DNA of 64,000 nt from CAZAYP01 sp964489425 [NCBI: uncultured Verrucomicrobiota bacterium] (GTDB taxonomy: Bacteria > Verrucomicrobiota > Kiritimatiellia > RZYC01), in NCBI GenBank assembly GCA_964489425.1, contig CAZAYP010000011.1, positions 1-64,000 on the forward strand, written 5' to 3'. The position numbers and the translations under genes were made by a program. The notes beneath the pieces were generated by a model that saw nothing but the letters and a program-made list of their open reading frames with translations, ran no database searches and was not told the origin of the DNA. Numbering within the stretch: position 1 is the stretch's first letter; each line of letters opens with the position of its first letter. This document shows, piece by piece, positions 43,237 to 51,725 of this stretch.

Positions 43237-44157
43237 TCAGTTTTTCATCCAGATGGGGGTGGGCATGAAGAAGTCCGATCCGACAAGGTAGTCGCCCTGC
43301 GGCAGCGCGACCTTGACGGCATACATCAGTTTACGCGCGGGCACCGCGCTGCCGGGCCGCGGCGACATGTATTCCACCCAGGCCTCGTCGGTGTGCTGGA
43401 TCTTGTCAAGCAACTCGCGGGTCACGTAGTGGCCGACGGCATCCCGGAAGTCGAGCAGGCTGCGGCCGGCATGCGTGGGAAACGACGGATCGACGACCGA
43501 GTGTCCATCCGTGGTGATCACAAAGATGTAGGTGTCCAGAAACGAGAACGGCGCGGCGGGGTCGCGGAACGCGTTGAACGCCGCCAGGCCCTGCTCCCGC
43601 AGCAGGCGCGCGGCCTGTTGGACCCGGTCGCGGACAAACGCCTTCTCCACGCGCATGTTGTACAGCCCGCTGCCCACCACGTACACCTGGCCGTCCGGAG
43701 CGGTTACCTTGCGGACAAAGGAACTCTTCCAACTGGGGATAAAGCCCGGGCCCTCCTGCCACAGGTAGAACACCCACCCGCTGGCGTCGGGCTCCGGGTG
43801 ATCTCCAACCGTGGTGATTTCCCGGATCATGTATTTCCCGTTCATGTCCCGCAGTTGCAGCAGGTTCTGGCCAACCAGGTCCGGGCTCAAAGCATGGTAG
43901 GCGCAGACACCGTCCGGCTGGTAGGCAAACAGGTAGCTGTCGCTTTTCTGCCAGCGGGATCCCGGTCGGCTGAACTCAGCAAAGGCATTGGTGCCCAGCT
44001 GCTGCACCAGGGCAGCGGAATCTGACACCAGGTCCACCAACTGCCGGGTCTGCTCATAAGCAAAACCTCCGGAGTCCTCCTGGCCGCGGACATGTGCCCA
44101 GCCCAAGGCCAGGATCGCGACCAACACCCCCACCGTTACTGGAATCCGCGTACGCAT
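43237..44157 (-). CDS. Exported double Cache-domain protein
   Basis: The 306-residue protein has an N-terminal hydrophobic export signal (IPVTVGVLVAILALGWAHV) and two Cache halves. The first (about 30-160) contains RWQKSDSYLFAYQPDGVCAY and LLQLRDMNGKYMIREI. The second (about 165-300) contains DTYIFVITTDGHSVVDPSFP and SLLDFRDAVGHYVTRELL. Cache domains bind small extracellular ligands. There is no second membrane helix and no kinase, cyclase or chemotaxis domain, so it acts as a free or anchored binding protein. It is directly followed by an NCS2 permease, suggesting purine-related sensing or capture. Confidence 0.78.
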   Translation of the reverse strand: MRTRIPVTVGVLVAILALGWAHVRGQEDSGGFAYEQTRQLVDLVSDSAALVQQLGTNAFAEFSRPGSRWQKSDSYLFAYQPDGVCAYHALSPDLVGQNLLQLRDMNGKYMIREITTVGDHPEPDASGWVFYLWQEGPGFIPSWKSSFVRKVTAPDGQVYVVGSGLYNMRVEKAFVRDRVQQAARLLREQGLAAFNAFRDPAAPFSFLDTYIFVITTDGHSVVDPSFPTHAGRSLLDFRDAVGHYVTRELLDKIQHTDEAWVEYMSPRPGSAVPARKLMYAVKVALPQGDYLVGSDFFMPTPIWMKN

Positions 44158-44166
44158 TTCAGGCGC

Positions 44167-44194
44167 ATTATCTGCCTGGTGGGTGGACCTGCAA
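44167..44194 (-). promoter_or_regulatory. Candidate promoter of the Cache-NCS2 operon
   Basis: On the minus strand TTGCAG (44194-44189), 16 nt, GATAAT (44172-44167), then 9 nt to the ATG at 44157. The leader would be about 2 nt, so the mRNA is nearly leaderless. Confidence 0.35.
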
Positions 44195-44275
44195 GCTATT
44201 TCATGCACCGGGATCGGGTATAGCGCGGGGCCAAGCAGGCGGTCAAAGGGCCAGTCTTCCGCGCGGCCGCCAACC

Positions 44276-44304
44276 TTGACAAGACATGGAAGAATGGGTA
44301 TCCC
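44276..44304 (+). promoter_or_regulatory. Candidate promoter of the beta-helix gene cluster
   Basis: TTGACA (44276-44281), 17 nt, TATCCC (44299-44304). The -35 is perfect. The transcript would have a leader of about 17 nt with GGAGG 5 nt before the ATG at 44328. Confidence 0.45.
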
Positions 44305-44327
44305 TACAACATAACACGGAGGATGCA

Positions 44328-45365
44328 ATGAGGGTATTACTGCAGCATGGTTCTTGGATTATTCTGGTTGTGCTGGGCACTGCGTCGGCGTTAGCCCAAG
44401 GTAGCCTGGCACCTTCCGGCGCACCGGCGCCGATGATGAAAACCCTGGACCAGCTCGAATCGCGCACCCCGATTTCCAGCCTGCCGTACGCCATCACCCA
44501 ACCCGGTTCCTATTACGTCACCAGCAACCTGACCTGCGCCGCGGGCTCCACCGGGATTTTCATTTCAGCGCTCTCCGCCACGCTGGACCTGAACGGCTTC
44601 ACCCTGACCGGGCCGGGCACCAGCGGCGGATCGGCGATCTACGCGTCGTCGGCCAACCGTTATCTCAAGGTGTTCAATGGCCGCTTGTACAACTGGAACG
44701 CGAGCGACGCTTATGCCATTTACGACGCCCAGTCGGATTCCGTTAATATCAAGGATGTGGCCATCGACAACTGCGGCTACGGGATCTATGCGTTCAAGGG
44801 GGTCATTGAAAATGTCCAAATCTTCAATTGCACCCGCGCCAACGGCAATTTCATCGGCATCAGCGGGTCGGCGCTGAGCGTGCTCAACTGCGTGATCCAT
44901 GATTGCGAAGCCACAGCCGACTCCTGTTACGGGATTTCCGTCAGTTCCGCGTCGGTGGTGCGCGATTGCGTAGTCCGCGACATGACCGGCGGGATCAACG
45001 CGATCGGCTATCAAGGCCAAAGCGGATCCATCATTGAAAACTGCGTGGCCAAGGGGTGCGACGTCGGGATCAACATTTACAATCAGTCCGTGCTCCGGAA
45101 CAATATTTGTGTCGGCAACCGCCTGTATGGCATCTATGTCACCTATGGAGGCTCGCGGATCGAGGGCAATCACCTGATCCAGAATGGCCAATACGGCCTC
45201 TACAACAACCAGAACTGCACCAATCTCATGATCGGCAACTCGGCCTGCGTCAACTCGAATGGCGGCTTCTACATCACCCGCGGCCATTACGGGCCGATAG
45301 ACAACACCCCTTGCACCACGTCCGTCACGGTCAGCAACCACCCATGGGCGAATTTTGACTATTAG
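44328..45365 (+). CDS. Secreted right-handed beta-helix protein, paralog 1
   Basis: The 345-residue protein has a signal peptide ending GTASALAQG. Next comes LAPSGAPAPMMKTLDQLESR with RTPISSLP and ITQPGSYYVTSNLT, a conserved start module. Short parallel beta-helix repeats follow (VLNCVIHDCE, VVRDCVVRDMTGG, IIENCVAKGCDVG, RIEGNHLIQNGQYG). The end reads HPWANFDY. This matches families of beta-helix proteins with pectate-lyase-like folds in PVC bacteria; no catalytic residues are evident, so binding or structural roles are as likely as enzymatic ones. GGAGG lies 5 nt before the ATG. Confidence 0.8.
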   Translation: MRVLLQHGSWIILVVLGTASALAQGSLAPSGAPAPMMKTLDQLESRTPISSLPYAITQPGSYYVTSNLTCAAGSTGIFISALSATLDLNGFTLTGPGTSGGSAIYASSANRYLKVFNGRLYNWNASDAYAIYDAQSDSVNIKDVAIDNCGYGIYAFKGVIENVQIFNCTRANGNFIGISGSALSVLNCVIHDCEATADSCYGISVSSASVVRDCVVRDMTGGINAIGYQGQSGSIIENCVAKGCDVGINIYNQSVLRNNICVGNRLYGIYVTYGGSRIEGNHLIQNGQYGLYNNQNCTNLMIGNSACVNSNGGFYITRGHYGPIDNTPCTTSVTVSNHPWANFDY

Positions 45366-45440
45366 GACCACATGGTAGCGCGGGGCCTTCGGACCCGCCG
45401 AAAAGCCGCCGGCTGTTCGGCATCGGCCCAAGAACCAGAC

Positions 45441-45458
45441 GCCCCGGCACAGCGGGGC
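45441..45458. terminator. GC hairpin after beta-helix gene 1
   Basis: GCCCCG, GCACAG loop, CGGGGC: a 6-bp perfect stem 75 nt after the stop. The surrounding sequence GACGCCCCG-x-CACAGCGGGG recurs after beta-helix gene 2 at 47029. There is no T-tract, so it may be a processing or stability element, or a repeat, rather than a terminator. Confidence 0.4.
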
Positions 45459-45545
45459 GGCTACAGTAGAGAGGGAGCGACAGAGAACAGGAGCACGCTA
45501 GAGCACACTGGCAGTATGGCAAAACAGCAACCAGGAGAGGGAAAA

Positions 45546-46919
45546 ATGAAAAGAATCAGATTGATCAGCACCGCTATTGTTTCCATCGTATCCATCGCGG
45601 CTTGGCCTGCCTCTGTCTGGGCGCAAGGGGCTTTATCGCCTTCCGGCGCGCCAGCCCCGACGATGAAAACCCTTGACCAGGTCGAGCCGCGCACGCCGAT
45701 TTCGAGCGTGCCCTTCAATATTGATGCCGCAGGGTCCTACTACCTGACCACCAACCTGGAGGCCGCGGCCGGGCAAAACGGGATTAACGTCAACGCCGAC
45801 AACGTGACCATTGACCTGAACGGCTTCACTCTGGTCGGGTCCGGCACGGACAGCGGCTATGGGATTAACCAGTCCAGCACGCGGAAGAATCTCCGCGTCT
45901 TCAACGGCAAAGTGCGCAACTGGCTGCAAAGCGGGTACGCCGGCATCTCGGCCGACGGGCAGTACAGCATCATCGAGGCTGTCCAGGCCCAGACCAATGA
46001 TGTGGGCATGCAATGCGGCAAGTTCGGCCGGATCATCAATTGCATCGCCGGCAACAACACCGGCAACGGGATCAGCGCCAATGCGGACAGCCAGGTTGAA
46101 AGCTGCACCCTGGTGCACAACGCCTACGGCATCTCCGCCGGCCTGTCCGTGGTTGTGCGCGACTGCCAGGCCAAGCACAACGCTTTTGCCGGCATCAATG
46201 CCGGCAACGGCAGTTCGGTTATCGGGTGCGTGGTGGTCACCAACCAGGGCGACGGCATCAATGTGATGGCCGGATCGACCGTGCTCGATTGCACCGCGCT
46301 CTACAACGTCGAGGATGGTATCGAGGCTGGGGCCAACAGCGTGGTGACCCGCTGCTCCGCCACTGGCAACAACAGTGCCGGGATCCGCGTGGGCAACAGC
46401 AGCGCAGTGGCTGACTGCACCACTTACGATAATGTGGGCGACGGGTTCGTGCTGGGCAGCAGTTGCACGATCCGCGACAGCGTGGCTAATAGCAACGACG
46501 GCGACGGGATCGACGCCTTTTACAGCTGCAACATCCGCAACAATACCCTGTTCCTGAACAATGCCAATGGCATCCTTGTCCGGGATGGCTGCCAGGTCTC
46601 CGGCAACGTGGCCAACACCAATTCCCTGTGCGGCATCAAGGGCACCAAGACCAACCAGGTCAAGGATAACGAGTGCTATTCCAACGGCAGCAACGGGATC
46701 GACCTGGGTGGCGTCGACAACCGGATTGACGGCAACATGGTCTGCCAGAATGGGTATGGCCTCAACATCACGGGAACCGGCAACCTGGTGGTGCGCAACA
46801 GCGCCTCGGGTAATACATCCGGGGATTACAACATCGCCGGCGCCAACAAGGACGCCCAGGTGCTGGCGCCGGGAACCGCGTTTGTCTCGACGGACCCCTG
46901 GGCGAACATATCGTATTAG
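45546..46919 (+). CDS. Secreted right-handed beta-helix protein, paralog 2
   Basis: The 457-residue protein has a signal peptide (MKRIRLISTAIVSIVSIAAW) ending at about VWAQG. LSPSGAPAPTMKTLDQVEPR, RTPISSVP and IDAAGSYYLTTNLE repeat the start module of the preceding gene. About 12 beta-helix rungs follow, of a regular 22- to 24-residue type such as GSTVLDCTALYNVEDGIEAG and SSAVADCTTYDNVGDGFVLG. The end reads DPWANISY. A strong GGAGAGGG site lies about 6 nt before the ATG. It is a tandem duplicate, diverged and longer, of the upstream gene. Confidence 0.82.
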   Translation: MKRIRLISTAIVSIVSIAAWPASVWAQGALSPSGAPAPTMKTLDQVEPRTPISSVPFNIDAAGSYYLTTNLEAAAGQNGINVNADNVTIDLNGFTLVGSGTDSGYGINQSSTRKNLRVFNGKVRNWLQSGYAGISADGQYSIIEAVQAQTNDVGMQCGKFGRIINCIAGNNTGNGISANADSQVESCTLVHNAYGISAGLSVVVRDCQAKHNAFAGINAGNGSSVIGCVVVTNQGDGINVMAGSTVLDCTALYNVEDGIEAGANSVVTRCSATGNNSAGIRVGNSSAVADCTTYDNVGDGFVLGSSCTIRDSVANSNDGDGIDAFYSCNIRNNTLFLNNANGILVRDGCQVSGNVANTNSLCGIKGTKTNQVKDNECYSNGSNGIDLGGVDNRIDGNMVCQNGYGLNITGTGNLVVRNSASGNTSGDYNIAGANKDAQVLAPGTAFVSTDPWANISY

Positions 46920-47028
46920 TGTCGCCGCTGCCGCAGGGAATGGCCAATCGCAGCCATGGCGCCGTGTCGCCGTGCATGGAAAGGGACCGGCGCCATGAAT
47001 CTGCGTCTGGACAGACTAAGCCGCTGAC

Positions 47029-47046
47029 GCCCCGACACAGCGGGGC
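47029..47046. terminator. GC hairpin after beta-helix gene 2
   Basis: GCCCCG, ACACAG loop, CGGGGC: one base different from the hairpin at 45441-45458 and likewise positioned about 110 nt after a beta-helix stop codon and shortly before the next gene. Confidence 0.4.
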
Positions 47047-47092
47047 GGCAGCAGATGAAGACAGATACTTCAGGAAATAATCGAGGTGCAGC

Positions 47093-48091
47093 ATGAAAAG
47101 AATGACTTGCGCGACCCTGTTGACATTAGTTGCCGCCACCACGGCCGGAGCCGCGTCCAACATTGACGCCACCAATCGCTATGCCTACAGCGCCAACGCC
47201 GGCTGGCTGGACTTCCGGGCCAACACGAACAACGGCCTGTTCATCAATGACCAGGTCTGCTCCGGCTACGTGTATTGCGCCAACGCCGGGTGGATCAGCC
47301 TTGGCGACGGCACGCCGACCAACGGCCTGCGCTACGGCAACGATTCGGCCGCCGATTATGGCGTGAACGTCTACGCCAGCAACCTGGTCGGCTATGCCTA
47401 CAGCGCCAATACCGGCTGGCTGAACTTCGAGACCAACTATGGCCGACCACGCGTCAACCGCCAGACCGGCATCTTCTCAGGGTATGCCTGGAGCCAGAAC
47501 CTGGGGTGGATCGGGTTGAGCAACTCCCAGGCCTACGTGCAAACCGCCTACCCGTTCAGCGCCGTGGTGCTCTATGAGTTCTACCTGTCCGAAGCGGAGG
47601 ACGGCATCCAGGCCTGCTGGCGCACTGCCTCGGAGAGCGAGACCTTGGGTTTCGACCTGTTCCGCGAACAGGACGGGCAGTGGGTCAAGGTCAACCCGGC
47701 CATGATCCCGGCCCAGGGCTGGCCCAGCGGCGGCATCGGCGCGGACTACTGCGTCGAGGATCCCACCGCCCAGCCGGACACCGCGTATCGGTACCAACTG
47801 GTGGAGTATGAACTCACCGGCGAACAGCAGGTGTACGGCCCGTTCGCCCGCTCCACGCGCACCCTGCGCACGGCCGCCATTGCCGCCACGGCGCAGGGCA
47901 TGGCTATCCGCTGGCTGAGCCGGACGGACGAAAAATACAGCGTGTACAAGGCCACGGACCTGCGCGGCGCGTATGAGCTCCTGGCCGAGGGCATCCCGGC
48001 CACGGACCCGGAAAACGTGTACGTGGACACCACGGCCACGGACTCGGCTGCCTACTATCGCATCACGCTGACGCCCACGCCGGCGCCTTGA
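47093..48091 (+). CDS. Secreted GW-repeat protein with C-terminal YYR domain
   Basis: The 332-residue protein has a signal peptide ending TTAGA. Residues about 28-150 hold four short repeats of the type Y-x-(Y/W)-(S/C)-x-N-x-GW: YAYSANAGWLDF, YVYCANAGWISLGDG, YAYSANTGWLNF and YAWSQNLGWIGL. A fibronectin-like domain follows (ACWRTASESETLGFDLFREQ), then the shared C-terminal domain (MAIRWLSRTDEKYSVYKATD through YYRITLTPTPAP). GAGGTG lies before the ATG. It is probably the third gene of the beta-helix cluster. The function is unknown; the repeats look structural or adhesive. Confidence 0.72.
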   Translation: MKRMTCATLLTLVAATTAGAASNIDATNRYAYSANAGWLDFRANTNNGLFINDQVCSGYVYCANAGWISLGDGTPTNGLRYGNDSAADYGVNVYASNLVGYAYSANTGWLNFETNYGRPRVNRQTGIFSGYAWSQNLGWIGLSNSQAYVQTAYPFSAVVLYEFYLSEAEDGIQACWRTASESETLGFDLFREQDGQWVKVNPAMIPAQGWPSGGIGADYCVEDPTAQPDTAYRYQLVEYELTGEQQVYGPFARSTRTLRTAAIAATAQGMAIRWLSRTDEKYSVYKATDLRGAYELLAEGIPATDPENVYVDTTATDSAAYYRITLTPTPAP

Positions 48092-48109
48092 TTCCGTAGC
48101 GCCAGCCGC

Positions 48110-48907
48110 TCAGCGCGCGGGGTTTTCGTAGCGGTACACGATCGGGTCCTGGGAAACGATCTTGCCGGATCGGAAGAGGAGGCGGTCATCTTCCATGATG
48201 CTCACCTCGACCCAGGCGGCGGGGATGGTTTTCACCACCACGCACGCGAGCAACTGGTCGCCGCGGAACTGGCGGCTGGCGTGGCCGGCCCCCTGGAAGA
48301 TGGCTTTCCTGCGTTCCCCGTTCTCGAGGTATTCGTAAATGGCCTTGAACGGCGTGGGGTCAGGGAACAACGCGCCATTGACGCTGACCCGGTAGCGCTT
48401 CTTGAGCATGTCGGCGGCCGAGGCCTTGCTTTCCACCAGGGCGCCGATGTAGTACGCGTTGCCGACCTTGCCATACGGCAGGGTGACCGATCCGGCGCGA
48501 TCCTCTTTTTCATCCAGCACGCCGATCTCGAGCAAGCCCAGCGGCTTGATGTTGAGCTGGATCTTGACCCCTTCGCGGACCTCCTCGGTCATGTAATCCA
48601 CGGGCAGGGGCGTCAGCTCAACATCGAGGATCGTTTTGGCGAGCAGGTCCTGGAACAGCTGCTCGTGCAGCGTGCGCATCTTGGAGTTGGCGCCTTCCCA
48701 GTAGTAGAGGCGGCGCAGGGCGGCGCGGTCCAGGTTGTGCACCGCGTCCTGCACCCGCTCCAGCAGCTCGGCGCGGGAGGCCGGCGGCGCCGGCTCGGAC
48801 GCGGCGCCAGCCGACAGAACGAGCCCCAGCAGGCCCGCGAGCAGGGCCGGCCAGCGCCGCCCGTCGCTACCCCGCGGGCGCATACGCATGCCTGCGGGGT
48901 GTTTCAA
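48110..48907 (-). CDS. Exported protein of unknown function, coupled to xdhA
   Basis: The 265-residue protein has an Arg-rich n-region and a hydrophobic core ending LVLSAGAAS, an export signal. The mature part begins with a helical region (LLERVQDAVHNLDRAALRRL) and continues with strands such as LPYGKVGNAYYIGALVESKA and DDRLLFRSGKIVSQDPIVYR. No family is recognised. Its ATG overlaps the stop codon of the molybdenum hydroxylase subunit (ATGA), so it is the last gene of that operon. Whether it shares a pathway with the cytoplasmic enzyme is not visible. Confidence 0.6.
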   Translation of the reverse strand: MKHPAGMRMRPRGSDGRRWPALLAGLLGLVLSAGAASEPAPPASRAELLERVQDAVHNLDRAALRRLYYWEGANSKMRTLHEQLFQDLLAKTILDVELTPLPVDYMTEEVREGVKIQLNIKPLGLLEIGVLDEKEDRAGSVTLPYGKVGNAYYIGALVESKASAADMLKKRYRVSVNGALFPDPTPFKAIYEYLENGERRKAIFQGAGHASRQFRGDQLLACVVVKTIPAAWVEVSIMEDDRLLFRSGKIVSQDPIVYRYENPAR

Positions 48908-51234
48908 CCTGCCGCTTGGGCTTGCAGGGCGCGCCAGACTTTTTCCGGCGTCAGCGGCAGGGTGTAGACCCGCACGCCCGTGGCGTTGAACAACGCGTTG
49001 TTGATGGCCGGCGCCGGGCCATTGATCCCGATTTCCGACACGCTCTTGGCGCCATACGGCCCGGTTTCCTCGTAGGTCGGAACGATGATCGTCTTCAGCG
49101 GCGGCCGATCACGCATCGTGTACAGCTGGTAATCGTTCAGGTTCGCGTTGATCATCCGGCCGCGGGCGTTGAACAGATACTCTTCGGTCAGGGCGTAGCT
49201 GATGCCGTTCATCACCGCGCCCTCGGTCTGGCCCTCGGCCAACTGCGGGTTGATCGCCGTGCCGCAGTCCACGGCCGCCACGTAGCGCAGCACCGTGATC
49301 TTGCCGGTCAAGGTATCCACCTCGATTTCGCAGAAGTGGGCGGAGAACGGCGGCGGCGACTTGTGGGTGATGTGGGACGCGCCATCCATGATCTGGAACT
49401 GGTTGCGCTCGTACAGGGAGAACTTGGCGATCTCGGCGTACGACACGCTCTTGGACCCGTCCCGCAGGCGGACGCGGCTGTTCTCGGCGACGAGTTCGGC
49501 CACCGGCCGGTTCAGCATGGCGGCGGCCACCCCCATGATCTGGCCCATGACCTTGGCCGCGGCCTTGCGGACGGCCTCGCCGCTGAGGTAGGTGGTGCTG
49601 GAGGCGTACGCGCCCACGTCAAAAGGCGTCATGTCCGTGTCCGAGGACAGCACGATCATCTTGGTGACGTCCGTGGCCAGGGCCTCGGCGGCGATCTGGG
49701 CGAGGACCGTGTCGCTGCCCGTGCCCAGGTCCGTGGCGCCCATGTGCAGGTTGAACGAGCCGTCATCGTTGATCTTGAGCTGGGCGGCGCCCATGTCGAT
49801 TTCCGGCACGCTGGATCCCTGCATCAGGGCGGCCATGCCGAAGCCGCGGCGGATGCGGCCGGTTTTGTCGCGGTGGCTGGTGCGCTGGGACCAGCCGATG
49901 GCTTCCGCGCCCAGGCGCAGGCACTCGGCCAGGCCGCAACTGCCGATGGTCATGGGCACGCCTTCCTTGCCCTCGCCCAGCGCGGCGAACACCGGCGACC
50001 CTTCGCCGCTGCGGATGTGGTTGCGCTGGCGCCAGGCCAGCGGGTCCATGCCGATGGCGTCGGCCATCTCGTCGATCTGCGTCTCGACGGCGAAAAACGC
50101 CTGCGTGGCGCCGAACCCGCGGTACGCGCCGGCCACGGGCAGGTTGGTGTACATGACCTGGCTGTCAAAATGGATATTGTCCGAGCGGTACAGCGGCAGC
50201 ACCTTGCTGCCGCAGCAGCCGATCACCGTCAGGCCGTGGCCGCCGTAGGCGCCGGTGTTGGAGACGGCGTCCATGCCAAACGCGGTAAGGTCGCCGTTTT
50301 TCTTGACGCCCGTGCGGATGCGCAAACGGATCGGATGGCGGGTGCGGCCATGGAGGAAGTTCTCCTCGCGGGTGTACTGGTAAAATGCCGGCCGGCGGGT
50401 GCGCAGGGCGACCAGGGCGACGATATCCTCGTTCATCATCTCCTGCTTGCTGCCGAACGCCCCGCCCACGCGCGGCTTGATCACCCGGATGCGCTGCTCG
50501 GGGATCTGCAGCACGCGGGCCACGATCCGCCGGGTATGGAACGGCACCTGGGTGCTGGTGACGATGATCACCCGGTTGTGCGCGTCCATGTAGGCGAAAC
50601 ACACGTGGGTCTCGAGCGGGCAGTGCTGGGCGTAATGGGTTTCGTAGGTGTGGTCAAACGCCGCGTCCGCCGCGGCCAGCCCCTGCGCGAACTGGCCGGC
50701 CCGCATGCCCAGGCGCGCGACCACGTTCTTCTCCGGCTCGTACGGCACGGGGATGGGGATCGACGAGTCCGGCTCGTCGTGGATCACCGGCGCGCCCGGC
50801 CGCATGGCCGCATCGATCGACAGCACCGGCTCCAGCTCCTCGTACTCGACCTGGATGGCCTTGAGCGCGGCCTCGGCCTGCGCCGCCGTGTCCGCGGCCA
50901 CCGCGGCCACGCGGTCGCTGATGTAGCGCACCTTGGTGTCGAACATGAACGTGTCGTAGGGCGACGGCTCGGGATAGCCCTGGCCGGCGGTGCAGTGGGC
51001 CACGCGCGGCACGTTGCCGTGGTACAGCACGGCCCGGACGCCCGGCATCTTCTCCGCGGCGGAGACGTCGATTTTCCGGATCCGCGCGTGGGCGTGCGGG
51101 CTGCCGAGCACCTTGACGCACAGCGCGTCCGCGGGCTTGAAATCCGCGGTGAACAGGGGCTTGCCCAGGGCCAGGGCCATGGCGTCGATCTTGGTGACCG
51201 AGTGATTGACGACGGTGAACTTGGGGGTATCCAT
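48904..51234 (-). CDS. xdhA: Molybdenum-binding subunit of a xanthine dehydrogenase-type hydroxylase
   Basis: The 776-residue protein has the CoxL/XdhA fold. Blocks seen: GKPLFTADFKPADALCVKVL, SPHAHARIRKIDVSAAEKMP, CPLETHVCFAYMD, GGAFGSKQEMMNED in the pterin region, NLPVAGAYRGFGATQAFFAV with the conserved Arg, and SVSEIGINGPAPAINNA with the catalytic Glu (about 733). The residue after GSK is Gln, as I recall for E. coli XdhA, instead of the Glu of bovine xanthine oxidase. The XdhABC-like set and the NCS2 permease point to purines, but other N-heterocycles are possible. GGGAG precedes the ATG. Confidence 0.88.
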   Translation of the reverse strand: MDTPKFTVVNHSVTKIDAMALALGKPLFTADFKPADALCVKVLGSPHAHARIRKIDVSAAEKMPGVRAVLYHGNVPRVAHCTAGQGYPEPSPYDTFMFDTKVRYISDRVAAVAADTAAQAEAALKAIQVEYEELEPVLSIDAAMRPGAPVIHDEPDSSIPIPVPYEPEKNVVARLGMRAGQFAQGLAAADAAFDHTYETHYAQHCPLETHVCFAYMDAHNRVIIVTSTQVPFHTRRIVARVLQIPEQRIRVIKPRVGGAFGSKQEMMNEDIVALVALRTRRPAFYQYTREENFLHGRTRHPIRLRIRTGVKKNGDLTAFGMDAVSNTGAYGGHGLTVIGCCGSKVLPLYRSDNIHFDSQVMYTNLPVAGAYRGFGATQAFFAVETQIDEMADAIGMDPLAWRQRNHIRSGEGSPVFAALGEGKEGVPMTIGSCGLAECLRLGAEAIGWSQRTSHRDKTGRIRRGFGMAALMQGSSVPEIDMGAAQLKINDDGSFNLHMGATDLGTGSDTVLAQIAAEALATDVTKMIVLSSDTDMTPFDVGAYASSTTYLSGEAVRKAAAKVMGQIMGVAAAMLNRPVAELVAENSRVRLRDGSKSVSYAEIAKFSLYERNQFQIMDGASHITHKSPPPFSAHFCEIEVDTLTGKITVLRYVAAVDCGTAINPQLAEGQTEGAVMNGISYALTEEYLFNARGRMINANLNDYQLYTMRDRPPLKTIIVPTYEETGPYGAKSVSEIGINGPAPAINNALFNATGVRVYTLPLTPEKVWRALQAQAAG

Positions 51235-51248
51235 GGTAATCTCCCGGA

Positions 51249-51725
51249 TTAGGGGTTGGCGGCGCACACTTGCTGGAGCGCCTGCCAGATTTTTTCGTAG
51301 CCGGTACAGCGGCAGATGTTGCCATCCATCTGCTGGCGGATTTGCTCGTCCGTCGGATGGGGATACTGATCGATCATGGCCTTGGCGGCCAGGATCATGC
51401 CGGGGATGCAGTACCCGCACTGGACCGCGCCGGCATCCACCAGCGCCTGCTGGATCGGGTGCGGGCGGTCGTAGTCGCCAAGGCCCTCGAGGGTCCACAC
51501 CTCGCGGCCGTCGGCCTGGAACGCGAACAGGATGCAGGCGTACACGGCCTTGCCGTCGAGGATCACCGTGCAGGACCCGCAGGTGCCTTCGCCGCAGCCG
51601 AACTTGACGCTGAGGCAGCCGCTGCGCCGCAACAAGTCCAGGAGCTTTTCGTCGGGCGCAATCTCAAATTGTCGGGCCGCCCCGTTCAGCTTGAAAGATA
51701 TCGTGCGCGTGCCGGTCGCGTTCAT
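51249..51725 (-). CDS. xdhC: 2[2Fe-2S] subunit of the molybdenum hydroxylase
   Basis: The 158-residue protein has both iron-sulfur domains. A plant-type ferredoxin domain carries KFGCGEGTCGSCTVILDG and a following Cys (ACILF). A helical domain carries GAVQCGYCIPGMILAAKA and DGNICRCTGYEKI. It passes electrons from the molybdenum site to FAD. The start overlaps the xdhB stop by 4 nt, and xdhA follows after 14 nt. The length is typical (about 155-160 aa). The symbol follows E. coli usage, where XdhC is the Fe-S subunit. Confidence 0.92.
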   Translation of the reverse strand: MNATGTRTISFKLNGAARQFEIAPDEKLLDLLRRSGCLSVKFGCGEGTCGSCTVILDGKAVYACILFAFQADGREVWTLEGLGDYDRPHPIQQALVDAGAVQCGYCIPGMILAAKAMIDQYPHPTDEQIRQQMDGNICRCTGYEKIWQALQQVCAANP

